DNA from: Methanobacteriota archaeon | GTDB lineage: Archaea > Thermoplasmatota > Thermoplasmata > UBA10834 | Direction of reading: 5' to 3' | DNA: 62,037 nt | NCBI GenBank assembly: GCA_020725925.1 | Contig: DYTN01000009.1 | Location: 1-62,037 of the forward strand | Shown: piece by piece, positions 46,046 to 54,477 of the stretch | How positions within the stretch are numbered: position 1 is the first letter of the stretch | How the letters are laid out: every line of letters begins with the position of its first letter | Notes under the pieces: generated by a model | The model's database searches: none | What the model was told of the DNA's origin: nothing | What the model saw: the letters and a program-made list of their open reading frames with translations, nothing else | Program-made: the position numbers and the translations under genes

Positions 46046-46573
46046 GTGTATCGCGTGGAAGTCGTGGAGGCCATCGAGGGCAGGGCGAGCATAAGGACCT
46101 TCAAGCCGGACTCTGTAGGAGACGAAATCGTGGAAGAAGCCATCAGGCTGGCAAACCTCGCACCTTCGGCCGGCAACCTTCAGGCGAGGGATTTCGTCGT
46201 CGTGCGCTCCCAGAGCACGAAGAAGGCTCTCGCGGACGCAGCACTCGGACAGGACTTCGTCAGGAGCGCCCCCGTCGTGGTGGTCTGTTGCGCGAATTTG
46301 GAGCGCATCAAGCACTACGGCGAGAGAGGCAGAACCTTGTACTGTCTGCAGGACGTTGCCGCCTCGATCGAGAACATGATGCTGTACATCCACAGCAAGG
46401 GCCTGGGCAGCGTCTGGGTAGGCGCGTTCGACGAGGAAAGGGCGTCGATTGCCTTGAATCTGCCGAATCATGCCAGACCTGTGGCGATCATCGCAATCGG
46501 CCACCCAGCGGAGAAGGGAACGAGAACAAGACGTCTGCCGCAGGGCCAGATAGAACATAGAGAGAAGTGGTGA
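46046..46573 (+). CDS. Nitroreductase-family flavoprotein
   Basis: The 175-residue protein has the FMN-binding start EAIEGRASIRTFKPDSV, then LANLAPSAGNLQARDFVVV near 37, and a C-terminal ALNLPNHARPVAIIAIGHPAE. These fit the nitroreductase superfamily, which uses FMN and NAD(P)H to reduce nitro compounds, quinones or enones; the natural substrate is unknown. YCLQDVAASIENMMLYIHSKGLGSVW is the dimer-interface region. I chose GTG 46046 because GGAGG lies about 10 bases upstream. GAAAATACTT near 46003 is the likely TATA box. Confidence 0.88.
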   Translation: MYRVEVVEAIEGRASIRTFKPDSVGDEIVEEAIRLANLAPSAGNLQARDFVVVRSQSTKKALADAALGQDFVRSAPVVVVCCANLERIKHYGERGRTLYCLQDVAASIENMMLYIHSKGLGSVWVGAFDEERASIALNLPNHARPVAIIAIGHPAEKGTRTRRLPQGQIEHREKW

Positions 46574-46785
46574 CCGAGTTGCCGTGGAAGGTTGACCGAA
46601 CGATGGCGATCTGGGGCATTTCGTTCGGTGTCGTCGCGACTCTCACGGGAATGTTCGTCCTCAAAGCCGTCGAGGGGGGCTTCCTGGCGGAAGGATTCTT
46701 TCTCCTCGTGATCGGCTGGGTCCTGTTCCTCGCCGCGGTCGCGAAGCTAGCGGCGAAGATGAAGGAGCGGCGAAGGCAAGGGTGA
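46567..46785 (+). CDS. Small two-span membrane protein
   Basis: I recognise no family. The 72-residue product has two hydrophobic helices (IWGISFGVVATLTGMFVL and FFLLVIGWVLFLAAVAKL) and a basic tail (KMKERRRQG). Tandem GTG codons at 46567 and 46570 overlap the nitroreductase stop, so it is probably translationally coupled. It ends 8 bases before tRNA-Gln, which runs on the opposite strand. Confidence 0.6.
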   Translation: MVTELPWKVDRTMAIWGISFGVVATLTGMFVLKAVEGGFLAEGFFLLVIGWVLFLAAVAKLAAKMKERRRQG

Positions 46786-46792
46786 TGAGGAG

Positions 46793-46865
46793 TAGCCCCG
46801 GGAGGATTCGAACCTCCGTCGCAGGCTCCAAAGGCCCGCATGATTGACCGCTACACTACGGGGCT
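46793..46865 (-). tRNA. tRNA-Gln (anticodon UUG)
   Basis: The cloverleaf has acceptor AGCCCCG/CGGGGCT with A73, anticodon stem CGGGC/GCCTG around loop CTTTGGA (anticodon TTG), and T-arm GGAGG TTCGAAT CCTCC. There is no intron and no encoded CCA. GTTTAATATGC about 35 bases upstream on the minus strand is the likely TATA box. Confidence 0.95.
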
Positions 46866-46951
46866 GGTCTGGTTTTGTGGCGACATGGGTAGCCGTGCAT
46901 ATTAAACGATTTCCTGGAGACACGAGGGCAGGAGCGGGGGTCTAGTCGGCG

Positions 46952-47833
46952 TTAGCGTCTGTTCACCATCAAGACCCCGACGGCGACCAGGATGCCTCCG
47001 AAGCCAGCCGCCCAACCGATGCTTTGGCCCAACAACAGCCATGCGAACACTATCGTCACGACGGGCTCGAAGTACAGAGTCGCCCCAGTGGAGGATGCGG
47101 TCAGGCCCGTGAGGGCCTTGAACCAGAACACATACCCGAGCACAGTGCACAAGACGCCGAGATAGACAGCAGCCAGGAAGAAGCTCAGAGGGAAGACGAC
47201 CGGCTGGGTGAGCTGCGCGTCGACGAGCGAGAACGGAACCAGCATCAGCGTGCCGAGTATCGCCAGGTATCCAGTCGAGACGAAAGGGTCGTACTTCTTG
47301 ACTATCTTCTTCCCTTCGACGGTGTAGATCGCCCAGAAGGCCGCGCACACGACGCCGAACATGCCCCCGACGATCATCTCCCAGTTGGACATGAACTCGA
47401 CAGTGCCGTTCGTTATGACGAAGTAGGAACCGATCGCGGACACGCACAGTCCGAGCCTCTGCGCGTTGTTCATCCTCTCGCCGAGCCTGTAGTACGACAT
47501 CGCGAAGATGACGATCGGGCAGAGCAGCGTGACCAGGATGGCGGAGATTGAGGGCCCGGCGAACTTGATCCCGTAGTACTGGAATATGTAGTACACTCCT
47601 ATCCCGATGAATGCGAGGAACAGGAACGTCCGCATGTCCGACCTCTCGATGCCCTTGGGCTTCCTCCAGAGGATGAACGCGCCGAATATGGAGGAGGCGA
47701 TGATGAACCGGGCCATCGCGATGAGCGTCGGCGAGGCGCCGTCGCGGATCGCGATGTCCACCACCACGAACGAGTTGCCCCAGATCAGAATGGTCAGCGC
47801 CAAGTACAGGTAGAGGCGCGTGGACTGCCTCAT
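46952..47833 (-). CDS. EamA/DMT-family transporter
   Basis: The 293-residue protein has ten predicted membrane helices arranged as two EamA repeats, from LYLALTILIWGNSFVVV at the start to GFGGILVAVGVLMVNRR at the end. The second repeat carries the family motif LYFEPVVTIVFAWLLLGQ. DMT transporters export or import small metabolites such as amino acids; the substrate is not inferable. Its ATG overlaps the mtaB stop in ATGA, so it is cotranscribed and translationally coupled. Confidence 0.92.
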   Translation of the reverse strand: MRQSTRLYLYLALTILIWGNSFVVVDIAIRDGASPTLIAMARFIIASSIFGAFILWRKPKGIERSDMRTFLFLAFIGIGVYYIFQYYGIKFAGPSISAILVTLLCPIVIFAMSYYRLGERMNNAQRLGLCVSAIGSYFVITNGTVEFMSNWEMIVGGMFGVVCAAFWAIYTVEGKKIVKKYDPFVSTGYLAILGTLMLVPFSLVDAQLTQPVVFPLSFFLAAVYLGVLCTVLGYVFWFKALTGLTASSTGATLYFEPVVTIVFAWLLLGQSIGWAAGFGGILVAVGVLMVNRR

Positions 47834-49065
47834 CTGGCATCAGTCCTTGAGCCTATCAGATAGGTCGGGGTGGCGTCGTCGACCATGACCTCGTAGAACC
47901 TGCCGAGCTCGAGCTGCTCGCGCACCACGACCTGCTTGTACTCATCCGTCCTGAGTATGGTAGACTGGCTTTTGCCCTTCTCGGTCGCGAGCACCTTGGA
48001 TGTCCGGCCGACGAGGGCTTCGTTCTTTGCCAGGGCAACCTTGAACCTGAGCTCCGTGATCTCCCTCGAACGCTCCTTGGCCCTCCAGCCAACGACCTTT
48101 GGCCCCGTCTCCGTCGCCTTCGTGTTCGGCCTCGGGGAGAACCTCGTGACGTTCACGATGTCCGGTCCGAGGACCTCGATCAGCTGCAGGTTTGACGCAT
48201 GGTCCTCCTGGGTCTCACCTGGGTATCCCACGATGAGATCCGTGGAGACGGTCAGAGAAGGAACGAAGGTACGAATCGCGGACACGAACGACAGGAACTC
48301 CCTCACCGTGTAGCCGCGCTCCATCTCGCCCAACAGCCTGTCGCTCGCGCTCTGGACGGGGACATGGAGGAACTTGAACACCTTCGGCTGGAGGCACATA
48401 CGTCTGAGCTTCTCCATGATGGGGATGGCGCTCTTCGGGTTCATCATCCCGACCCTGAGCCGGAAATCCTGCGGGAGTGAGCATATCCCCTCGACCAAAT
48501 CCGGCAGAGAGCTGCCGATGTCGACGCCGTAGGCGGCCGTGTCCTGGGCGGTCAGCTGCACTTCCCTCGGTCCACCCTGCACGGCCTTGGCTACGGATTT
48601 CTCGATCCTGTCGGCCGGCCTGCTCCTCAGCTGCCCCCTGGCAAGCCGCGTGATGCAGTATGCGCATGAGCCCAGGCAGCCGGAGGCGATGGGCACGATG
48701 GCGGGGCCGTCATCCCCGCGGTGGCCGCTGCCCACCGTGGTGGTCCCCTCCACCATGTCGGAGAGGGACTCGATGTCCCCTGGAGCCACGAACGCCGCCT
48801 TGGGAGCGGCCTGCTCGGCCTTCTCCCTGCATGCGGTGGCCATGCAGCCCGTGACGACCAGCCTGGGCACGCCCTTCAGCTGGCCGATCCGCTTCAGCAT
48901 CGCCCGCTCGGTGGCATCGATGACCACGCATGTGGCGATGACGGCCATGTCCGCATCTCCAGGGTCGTCCGTGATCTCCCACCCGCGGCCCTCGAGCATC
49001 TCCTCTATCTCGCGCGTCTCCCCGAAGTTGAGCGTGCAGCCATAGGCCTCGATGTAGGCCCTCAT
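47830..49065 (-). CDS. tRNA methylthiotransferase, MtaB/CDKAL1 type
   Basis: This radical-SAM enzyme is expected to convert t6A37 to ms2t6A37 in tRNA. The N-terminal UPF0004 domain has cluster cysteines C10, C46 and C74. The radical-SAM motif is C130-x3-C134-x2-C137 (SGCLGSCAYC), and a TRAM domain ends the protein. The 411-residue length and the early YIEAYGCTLNFGE match the archaeal/eukaryotic CDKAL1-like branch. I chose ATG 49065, which lies about 26 bases after a TATA-like AATTATAGC. Pcc1, which helps make the t6A substrate, is encoded 2 kb away. Confidence 0.93.
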   Translation of the reverse strand: MRAYIEAYGCTLNFGETREIEEMLEGRGWEITDDPGDADMAVIATCVVIDATERAMLKRIGQLKGVPRLVVTGCMATACREKAEQAAPKAAFVAPGDIESLSDMVEGTTTVGSGHRGDDGPAIVPIASGCLGSCAYCITRLARGQLRSRPADRIEKSVAKAVQGGPREVQLTAQDTAAYGVDIGSSLPDLVEGICSLPQDFRLRVGMMNPKSAIPIMEKLRRMCLQPKVFKFLHVPVQSASDRLLGEMERGYTVREFLSFVSAIRTFVPSLTVSTDLIVGYPGETQEDHASNLQLIEVLGPDIVNVTRFSPRPNTKATETGPKVVGWRAKERSREITELRFKVALAKNEALVGRTSKVLATEKGKSQSTILRTDEYKQVVVREQLELGRFYEVMVDDATPTYLIGSRTDAR

Positions 49066-49170
49066 CCAGGCTCCGCATCTGAATGAGCTATAATTCACTT
49101 TTCAGTAGGTTCCGAGAGGAGAGCTGGAGAACCTTCTTATGCTTGGAACCCGTTTTTTGCGCGGGATACC

Positions 49171-49386
49171 ATGTCATCCGTCAAGAGGGCCAGGCAATAC
49201 TCAGCGAAGGTGACCGAGCATCAGCTCTCGGCCAAGAAGCTGGCCAAGGCTGCCAGGTTCAGGGCGAAGGCGGCGAAACTGAGGGAGCGGGTGGCGAAGC
49301 ACGACGCGAAGATCCGGGCCCTCCAGCGGAAGATCGCGGACCTCGAGAGGCGGGCGAGCCAGATCGCGGGGCCGCCCATCCGGTGA
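49171..49386 (+). CDS. Small basic coiled-coil protein
   Basis: I recognise no family. The 71-residue product is rich in lysine, arginine and alanine and should be a single long helix (SAKKLAKAARFRAKAAKLRERVAKH), with leucine/alanine heptads. It might bind nucleic acid or a partner coil. TTCTTATGC near 49134-49142 is a TATA-like element about 30 bases upstream. It is the first of three small genes in a row on this strand. Confidence 0.65.
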   Translation: MSSVKRARQYSAKVTEHQLSAKKLAKAARFRAKAAKLRERVAKHDAKIRALQRKIADLERRASQIAGPPIR

Positions 49387-49399
49387 CCGCTCCAGCAAC

Positions 49400-49409
49400 A
49401 TATATATAC
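49400..49409 (+). promoter_or_regulatory. Strong TATA promoter of the small protein at 49444
   Basis: ATATATATAC follows the flank GCAAC. The same core with a similar flank (GGAACATATATATAC) occurs at 49796-49806 before the next small gene. Transcription should begin near 49430. Confidence 0.65.
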
Positions 49410-49443
49410 AATGAAGTGGATATTGTCAGACAATCGTCATACG

Positions 49444-49788
49444 ATGGGATGGGATGCTGGATTGAACAGGAGGCTAGCGGTGCCTATCGCGATTCGGAAC
49501 CTCTGGAACAGGAACGAGGACAAGGAGTCCAAGGCGAGGGCTGTCAAGGGACGAGAAGAGGACGCGGACGAGATCGAGATCGTCCACAAGCTCGCTGAGA
49601 ACAGGGCCAGGCTGGACAGCCTCATGGAGGACATCGAGGGGGACTTCGACGGCGTGGAGGAGTCCGACATCTCCAACGAGCTCGACTACATCGAGGCATC
49701 CATAAAGCTGGGGCTGCTCGAGATCACGGGAGAGCTCGAGGAATCGCCGTACTCGGACGAGCTCTTCGAAGAGGCCGCCCTGGCCTGA
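49444..49788 (+). CDS. Small acidic helical protein
   Basis: I recognise no family. The product is 114 residues. A basic start (LNRRLAVPIAIRNLWNRN) is followed by an acidic, helical body (DEIEIVHKLAENRARLDSLMEDIEGDFDGVEESDISNELDYIEASIKLGLLEI). The body looks like a coiled-coil hairpin. I chose ATG 49444 because the predicted transcript starts near 49430; ATG 49411 would lie at or before that start. It sits between two other small helical genes and shares its promoter type with the next one. Confidence 0.65.
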   Translation: MGWDAGLNRRLAVPIAIRNLWNRNEDKESKARAVKGREEDADEIEIVHKLAENRARLDSLMEDIEGDFDGVEESDISNELDYIEASIKLGLLEITGELEESPYSDELFEEAALA

Positions 49789-49797
49789 GCCCGGAAC

Positions 49798-49806
49798 ATA
49801 TATATA
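49798..49806 (+). promoter_or_regulatory. Strong TATA promoter of the small protein at 49850
   Basis: ATATATATA with flank GGAAC matches the promoter at 49400. Transcription should begin near 49828, leaving a short leader before the TTG start at 49850. Confidence 0.6.
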
Positions 49807-49849
49807 CGAACCGGCAGATACATATGGCAGCTCCAAAGAGGGATGGGAT

Positions 49850-50236
49850 TTGGAGAAGGATTCTCGCATAGGAGAGCCAGCGGTAGACAGGTGGCAGAGC
49901 GCGTCTCCGACGCACGAGCTGACCGAGGAGACGGCAGAGGGCGCAGGCCTCGCGATCTTCAACCTCAGCGCCGGCATCATGAGGGAGAGGGCGAGGACCT
50001 CCAACAGGATCGACGGCCTTCTGACGAAGATGATGGAGCACTCGACGACCGTCAAGTACCTGGCAGACATAGACAAGAACCTGGACTACCTGTTCACGTC
50101 CCTGCAGCTGGACATGATCAACACCGTCGCCAAGGAAGTGTCCGCCAGAGACCAGAGGAAGGTGCCTCTGGCAGAGCGCCCCCGCAGCAGACAGGCGCTC
50201 CCCGACGAAGAGTTCGTGGAGATTGAGGCCTTTTGA
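49850..50236 (+). CDS. Small helical protein of unknown function
   Basis: I recognise no family. The 128-residue product starts at a TTG, preceded by AAGAGGGA, and is mainly helical (ETAEGAGLAIFNLSAGIMRERARTS, then MMEHSTTVKYLADIDKNLDYLF), with an acidic end (DEEFVEIEAF). The overlapping +1 frame is open over nearly the same span, but its protein is arginine- and glycine-rich without helical pattern, so I prefer this frame. It is convergent with the PKD binding-protein gene. Confidence 0.65.
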   Translation: MEKDSRIGEPAVDRWQSASPTHELTEETAEGAGLAIFNLSAGIMRERARTSNRIDGLLTKMMEHSTTVKYLADIDKNLDYLFTSLQLDMINTVAKEVSARDQRKVPLAERPRSRQALPDEEFVEIEAF

Positions 50237-50301
50237 GGGCTTTCTCTGGGTCGTTGGGATTGAAAAAGAAAGGTTTGTGAAAGGGTTTTCTCGTCCGGTG
50301 C

Positions 50302-53300
50302 CTACAGCAGCTGCCCGCGCCTTCTCCTCAGGCTCACCAGTACGACAACCGCAAGGAGCCCTGCGACGGGCACAATGACCAGCGGGAACTCCGGTATGAT
50401 GCCGGAGATCGTCACTGTGCACGTGTCCGTGTCGGTCTGGCCGATGGTGTCCTCGACTGTCAAGGTGACAGTATACACACCCTCGATAGCCCAGATGTAG
50501 TCCACGGTCTCGCCGTACAGCTCGACAGGCGTCGCGCCGTCATCGAAGTTCCAGGTCCAGCTCACGATGCCGTTGTCGTCGCTCGACAACGAGCCGTCCA
50601 GGGTCACCAGCTCTCCAGCCATCTTGGTCTGGTCCGACCCTGCATCCGCAACTGGAGGCGAATCGACTGGCAGCACGGTGATCGTCGCCGTGTCGGAAAC
50701 GTTGTGCGGTCCGGTCACATCGTCGGTGAATCCGTCCAGGACCCATATGGTCAGAGTGTAGGTCGTGATCGAGCCGACGCTGGCGTATGCGTAGTCGACG
50801 CTCTCACCGACCGCGAACGCGGAGCCGTCACCGAAGTCCCATGTGACCGTCATCGTGTCGAGGTCCATGTCGTTGACCACTGCGGAGTACGTGTTCAGCA
50901 CCCCACCGTCCACTGTCCTGTCCAGGTAGTCACTCAGAACGGGCAGCGAGTTGATGTAGGCACTCGCGACCTCGGACACGTTGTTGCCCTGCCCGTCGTC
51001 CACCCAGACTCTGTACCCGTAGGCTGCTGGCCAGGACGGCAGCGCATAGGCGTAGTCTATGCTCTGGCCGACGATGAGTTCGGATCCATCTCCCAGCGGG
51101 TCCCATGTGTACTTGAGTGGGTCAAGCTCTGGGTCAGTGGCCGTCGCAGACAGAGTGACCAGGTCGCCCGTCGTGCGGTAGAAGTCCGGCAGCGGGTCGA
51201 TCACCGGCGGCTGGTTGCCTGGCGACACGCTCATGAGGATCTGCGTCGGGAACATCTCCGGAGGAGACTGCCCGTCGTACACAGACATGGAGGCCAGGTA
51301 GAAGCCCTCGGCATACATGTGCGTCACCTGAACCGAAGTGTTCGCAGCTGTCTGCGTCACGGTGGTGCTGGTCAGGTCACCGAAGTCCACAGTGACAACT
51401 AGCAGGTCGTTGTTCGGGTCCGTCGCGTTGCATGTGAACGTCACAACCTGTCCTGCGACTGGAGTGTCGTCGTCGACGTAGAACTCCGTCGGCGTGGGCG
51501 GGAGGTTGTCGCTCGCGATGACCGTCGCAAGGCCCCAGTCGGACACATTGTGCCCGGCGAGGCCTGTCAGGTCGTCCGCCCAGACCGTGATGTTGTACGT
51601 GCCCTTCCTGGCATACCAGTGCGTCGTGGAGGTCGTCGTGGTCACGCTCACTTCGCCGTCATCCCAGTCCCAGGTGTACCTGTGCGAGTCTCGCGGGTTG
51701 ACATCCGTTGACGTTATCGCGAACGGATAGTTGGTCTTCCAAGACACCGCCGGGAAGTTCGGCACGACACACGTAGGCGGCGAGTTCGCAGACACAGTCA
51801 CGAGTCCCGAGTAGGAGACCGGCCTCGGCTGCTGGCCAAGGTGGTTGTCGGTGACATACATCGTCACCGTGTAGGACGGGAGGCCTTCAGTGAACTGGTG
51901 TTGGACGTTCTGCCCACCGCCGGTGTCACCGTCGCCGAAGTTCCAGCTGTACGAGAGCGTATCTCCGGGGTTGTCGTCCAGGGCCGTGCCGTTGAGCCAA
52001 ACCTGCGTGCCTGAGTCGGGATCGGTTGGGTCAATGGTGAAGTCCAGAGTGTGAGGCGGCGTGTTCGTCATGTCGATCACAGTCACCTTCGCCTTGCCCC
52101 AGGTCATGAACCCGTCAGCTGTGCCATCCTCTTTCGCCATGAAGTAGGCGTCGTAGTATCCGTCCACAGGGTATAGGTGTTGGACGTCCGGAGACGAGGA
52201 CCAGGGGCTCTTGGTACCATCGCCGAAGTTCCACCTGTAGAGCTTGGGGTCCGTGTCTTGCACAGTGGCCGTGAATTGGACCGGCGTGACAGTGTCCGTC
52301 TCGTACTCAGTTGTGAAGCTCGTTATCTGCGGCGACGGGTTGTCCTGCGGATAGATTTGAGTGTACAGCCAGGGGAAACCAGCATCAGGAATCAGCGGGT
52401 ATTTCTGAGTCCAGTTGCCGTAGCTGCTCTTCACCCAGTAGTCCGGCGCAACGGTCTGAGCGGCATACAGCATGTCCATGTATGCGACCAGCTGCTTGGA
52501 GAACTCCTCGTACACCATCCTCTGCATCTCGTCGAGGATTACCATCCTGTCGTCCGGGTTCATCGCCTTCAGTGACTCGTAGTAGAGCGCGTCATACGTA
52601 GCGTTGCTCCAGTAGGTACCGCTCCAGACACCTATCGACCCGGTTGTGAGGACCTCCATGCAGTCTGTCGACGGATCTGATGTCGGGTCGAACCAGAAAT
52701 CCCAATACCACGTGTCATAGTCCCCTGCGAACCACAGGGTGTTCGCCTGGTTCGGGCTCACCGCACCATACTGAAGGTCGATGCCGGCTTGCTGGTTCCA
52801 CAGGTCAATCAACTGTGAACCTTCGATGAACTCGGTCATGTCGTTTGGTGAGAACATCCTGAACCTCAACGGGTCAGTCCCGCCAGCCTTACACAGCGGA
52901 TAGTAGTCCGCCGGTGCCGCGGCGCCCGTCGTGGTGTACGCCCAGCCGTTGTCGATCAGGAGCTGCCTTGCAGCCGCCGTGTCGAAGACTATCGGCTCCT
53001 CGCCGACAGGCGCGCGGCCGTTGATTGGGTCTTCACTCGGCTGGACGCCGTACCAGTAATGCCACGGGCTGGCGGGCGGTACCAGGGAGTCTGCGACCGA
53101 GCCCATGCCGCCCAAAACGTCCCGGACGATGGCGTCCTTGTCGATGGACATTGCCATCGCAAGCTTGATGACTGGGTCTTGGAGGAGCTGGTTGTTCCAG
53201 TCCGTGGGACCGCCGATGTCCCACAACGTCCTGTTCGCATCGGACAGCTGATTGGCCACGAACTCGAACACGAAACCTTGGCTCGAGGTCCACTTCTCGT

Positions 53301-54219
53301 GGTTAGCATCCCTCGGCAGAGTGATGAACTGCTCGTTCGTCGGCCATGTCATTATGTCGATATCACCATTCGTGAAGGCAAGGAGGTTGCTGTCGATCGT
53401 CTGGGACATCCACAGCAGCCTGTCGACGTGGATCTGCCAGCCGTACTCCTCTGTCGCGAACCACGTAGGACTCTTGATCAGCTCAATCGTGCTGGCCGCG
53501 GGCATCCCTGGGAGGTTGTAGACGAACGGCCCTGAGCCGATGATGGCCGCGATATCCGGGGGATCGAAATTGTCCCAGTCCCAATCCTGGAGAGACCACA
53601 CGTATTTCGGAAGGATCGGAACACCCAAAAGCCCGCTGACGAATGCCGCATACTGGGTGCTGAGCGTCATCGTCATCTTGTAGTCCGTGATCTTCTGCAT
53701 ATCCGCAATCAGTGGGCCTACGCCAGGGATCTCTGGGAAGTAGTACCCAAGGAAGTTGCCAGTCGTGTTCTGAATGAGATAGTACGTGTAGATGATGTCG
53801 TCGACGGTCAGCGGGTGGTCCGCGGTCGGATTGTATCTGTCATAGAACTTCGCGTTGTTCACGATCTCGAAGGTCCAGACAAGGCCGTCTGGCGACATGG
53901 ACCACGACTTCGCCAGATCTCCTCTCACCTTGTTATTGACGTCATAGATAAGCATCGTGCTGTAGCACGGCCAGATTATCTGAAACTCCGATCCCATCGT
54001 ATACGTGAGCGGGTTCAACGTCTGGATATCTGCAATCAGATAGGGTTGGCCAATCCTGATGACTCTGTCTCCAGCTCCTGCGGCAACGCTATCGACAGGG
54101 CTGAGGTTCTTTCCGATGTCTCCCATCTGGAATGATGGAAGGCCAAGCATCAAGACCGCCACAAAAGCCGCGACGAAAGCTGTAGTCCTAGTTACTCTCC
54201 CACTGTTTCCTCCGTCCAT
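50302..54219 (-). CDS. ABC-type peptide-binding protein fused to seven PKD domains and an IPEFP anchor
   Basis: After a signal sequence (TAFVAAFVAVLMLGLPSF), residues 50-630 form an extracytoplasmic solute-binding domain of the family-5 (oligopeptide) type, with LAKSWSMSPDGLVWTFEI near 100. Seven PKD-like Ig domains follow, each with a version of W-x-F-G-D-G (for example YRWNFGDGT, YSWNFGDGD, VTWDFGDGS). The end is IPEFPLVIVPVAGLLAVVVLVSLRRRR, one membrane span and a basic tail. It should stand on stalks outside the cell and feed the permeases at 54478-56926. The 1305-residue length is about twice that of a normal binding protein. A 258-base gap separates it from the permease gene. Confidence 0.93.
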   Translation of the reverse strand: MDGGNSGRVTRTTAFVAAFVAVLMLGLPSFQMGDIGKNLSPVDSVAAGAGDRVIRIGQPYLIADIQTLNPLTYTMGSEFQIIWPCYSTMLIYDVNNKVRGDLAKSWSMSPDGLVWTFEIVNNAKFYDRYNPTADHPLTVDDIIYTYYLIQNTTGNFLGYYFPEIPGVGPLIADMQKITDYKMTMTLSTQYAAFVSGLLGVPILPKYVWSLQDWDWDNFDPPDIAAIIGSGPFVYNLPGMPAASTIELIKSPTWFATEEYGWQIHVDRLLWMSQTIDSNLLAFTNGDIDIMTWPTNEQFITLPRDANHEKWTSSQGFVFEFVANQLSDANRTLWDIGGPTDWNNQLLQDPVIKLAMAMSIDKDAIVRDVLGGMGSVADSLVPPASPWHYWYGVQPSEDPINGRAPVGEEPIVFDTAAARQLLIDNGWAYTTTGAAAPADYYPLCKAGGTDPLRFRMFSPNDMTEFIEGSQLIDLWNQQAGIDLQYGAVSPNQANTLWFAGDYDTWYWDFWFDPTSDPSTDCMEVLTTGSIGVWSGTYWSNATYDALYYESLKAMNPDDRMVILDEMQRMVYEEFSKQLVAYMDMLYAAQTVAPDYWVKSSYGNWTQKYPLIPDAGFPWLYTQIYPQDNPSPQITSFTTEYETDTVTPVQFTATVQDTDPKLYRWNFGDGTKSPWSSSPDVQHLYPVDGYYDAYFMAKEDGTADGFMTWGKAKVTVIDMTNTPPHTLDFTIDPTDPDSGTQVWLNGTALDDNPGDTLSYSWNFGDGDTGGGQNVQHQFTEGLPSYTVTMYVTDNHLGQQPRPVSYSGLVTVSANSPPTCVVPNFPAVSWKTNYPFAITSTDVNPRDSHRYTWDWDDGEVSVTTTTSTTHWYARKGTYNITVWADDLTGLAGHNVSDWGLATVIASDNLPPTPTEFYVDDDTPVAGQVVTFTCNATDPNNDLLVVTVDFGDLTSTTVTQTAANTSVQVTHMYAEGFYLASMSVYDGQSPPEMFPTQILMSVSPGNQPPVIDPLPDFYRTTGDLVTLSATATDPELDPLKYTWDPLGDGSELIVGQSIDYAYALPSWPAAYGYRVWVDDGQGNNVSEVASAYINSLPVLSDYLDRTVDGGVLNTYSAVVNDMDLDTMTVTWDFGDGSAFAVGESVDYAYASVGSITTYTLTIWVLDGFTDDVTGPHNVSDTATITVLPVDSPPVADAGSDQTKMAGELVTLDGSLSSDDNGIVSWTWNFDDGATPVELYGETVDYIWAIEGVYTVTLTVEDTIGQTDTDTCTVTISGIIPEFPLVIVPVAGLLAVVVLVSLRRRRGQLL

Positions 54220-54401
54220 GGAATTCCTCTCCCATTTCCTGCAGTTAGACCATTCGGCTGCCTGCTTCCTCCGTCACATTCCGTCGAGGCTGCAAACTCC
54301 ACGGTAGGACATCGGCACAGAAGATCGCCCTCAAGCTCCGTGAGAGTCTGGTACGTATCCCCCCGAAGGCAAACCGCAATAGACAGTGGAGTGGCCAAAC
54401 G

Positions 54402-54408
54402 CTATATG
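54402..54408 (-). promoter_or_regulatory. TATA-like element before the binding-protein gene
   Basis: The minus strand reads CATATAG within the 258-base gap between the permease stop and the binding-protein start. Transcription from it would give a leader of about 155 bases, so the binding protein may be expressed separately from the permeases. Confidence 0.4.
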
Positions 54409-54477
54409 AGACTTTCGCTGCGTCGGCCTCGGATTTCCGACCCGCTGGACGAACTCGTTCCTCCGTCGAGACGCCCA

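Noticed and set aside
49843-50226. Alternative frame for the third small protein (start ATG 49843)
   Set aside because: The product is rich in arginine, glycine and proline with no helical periodicity, whereas the TTG-started frame gives a coherent helical protein.
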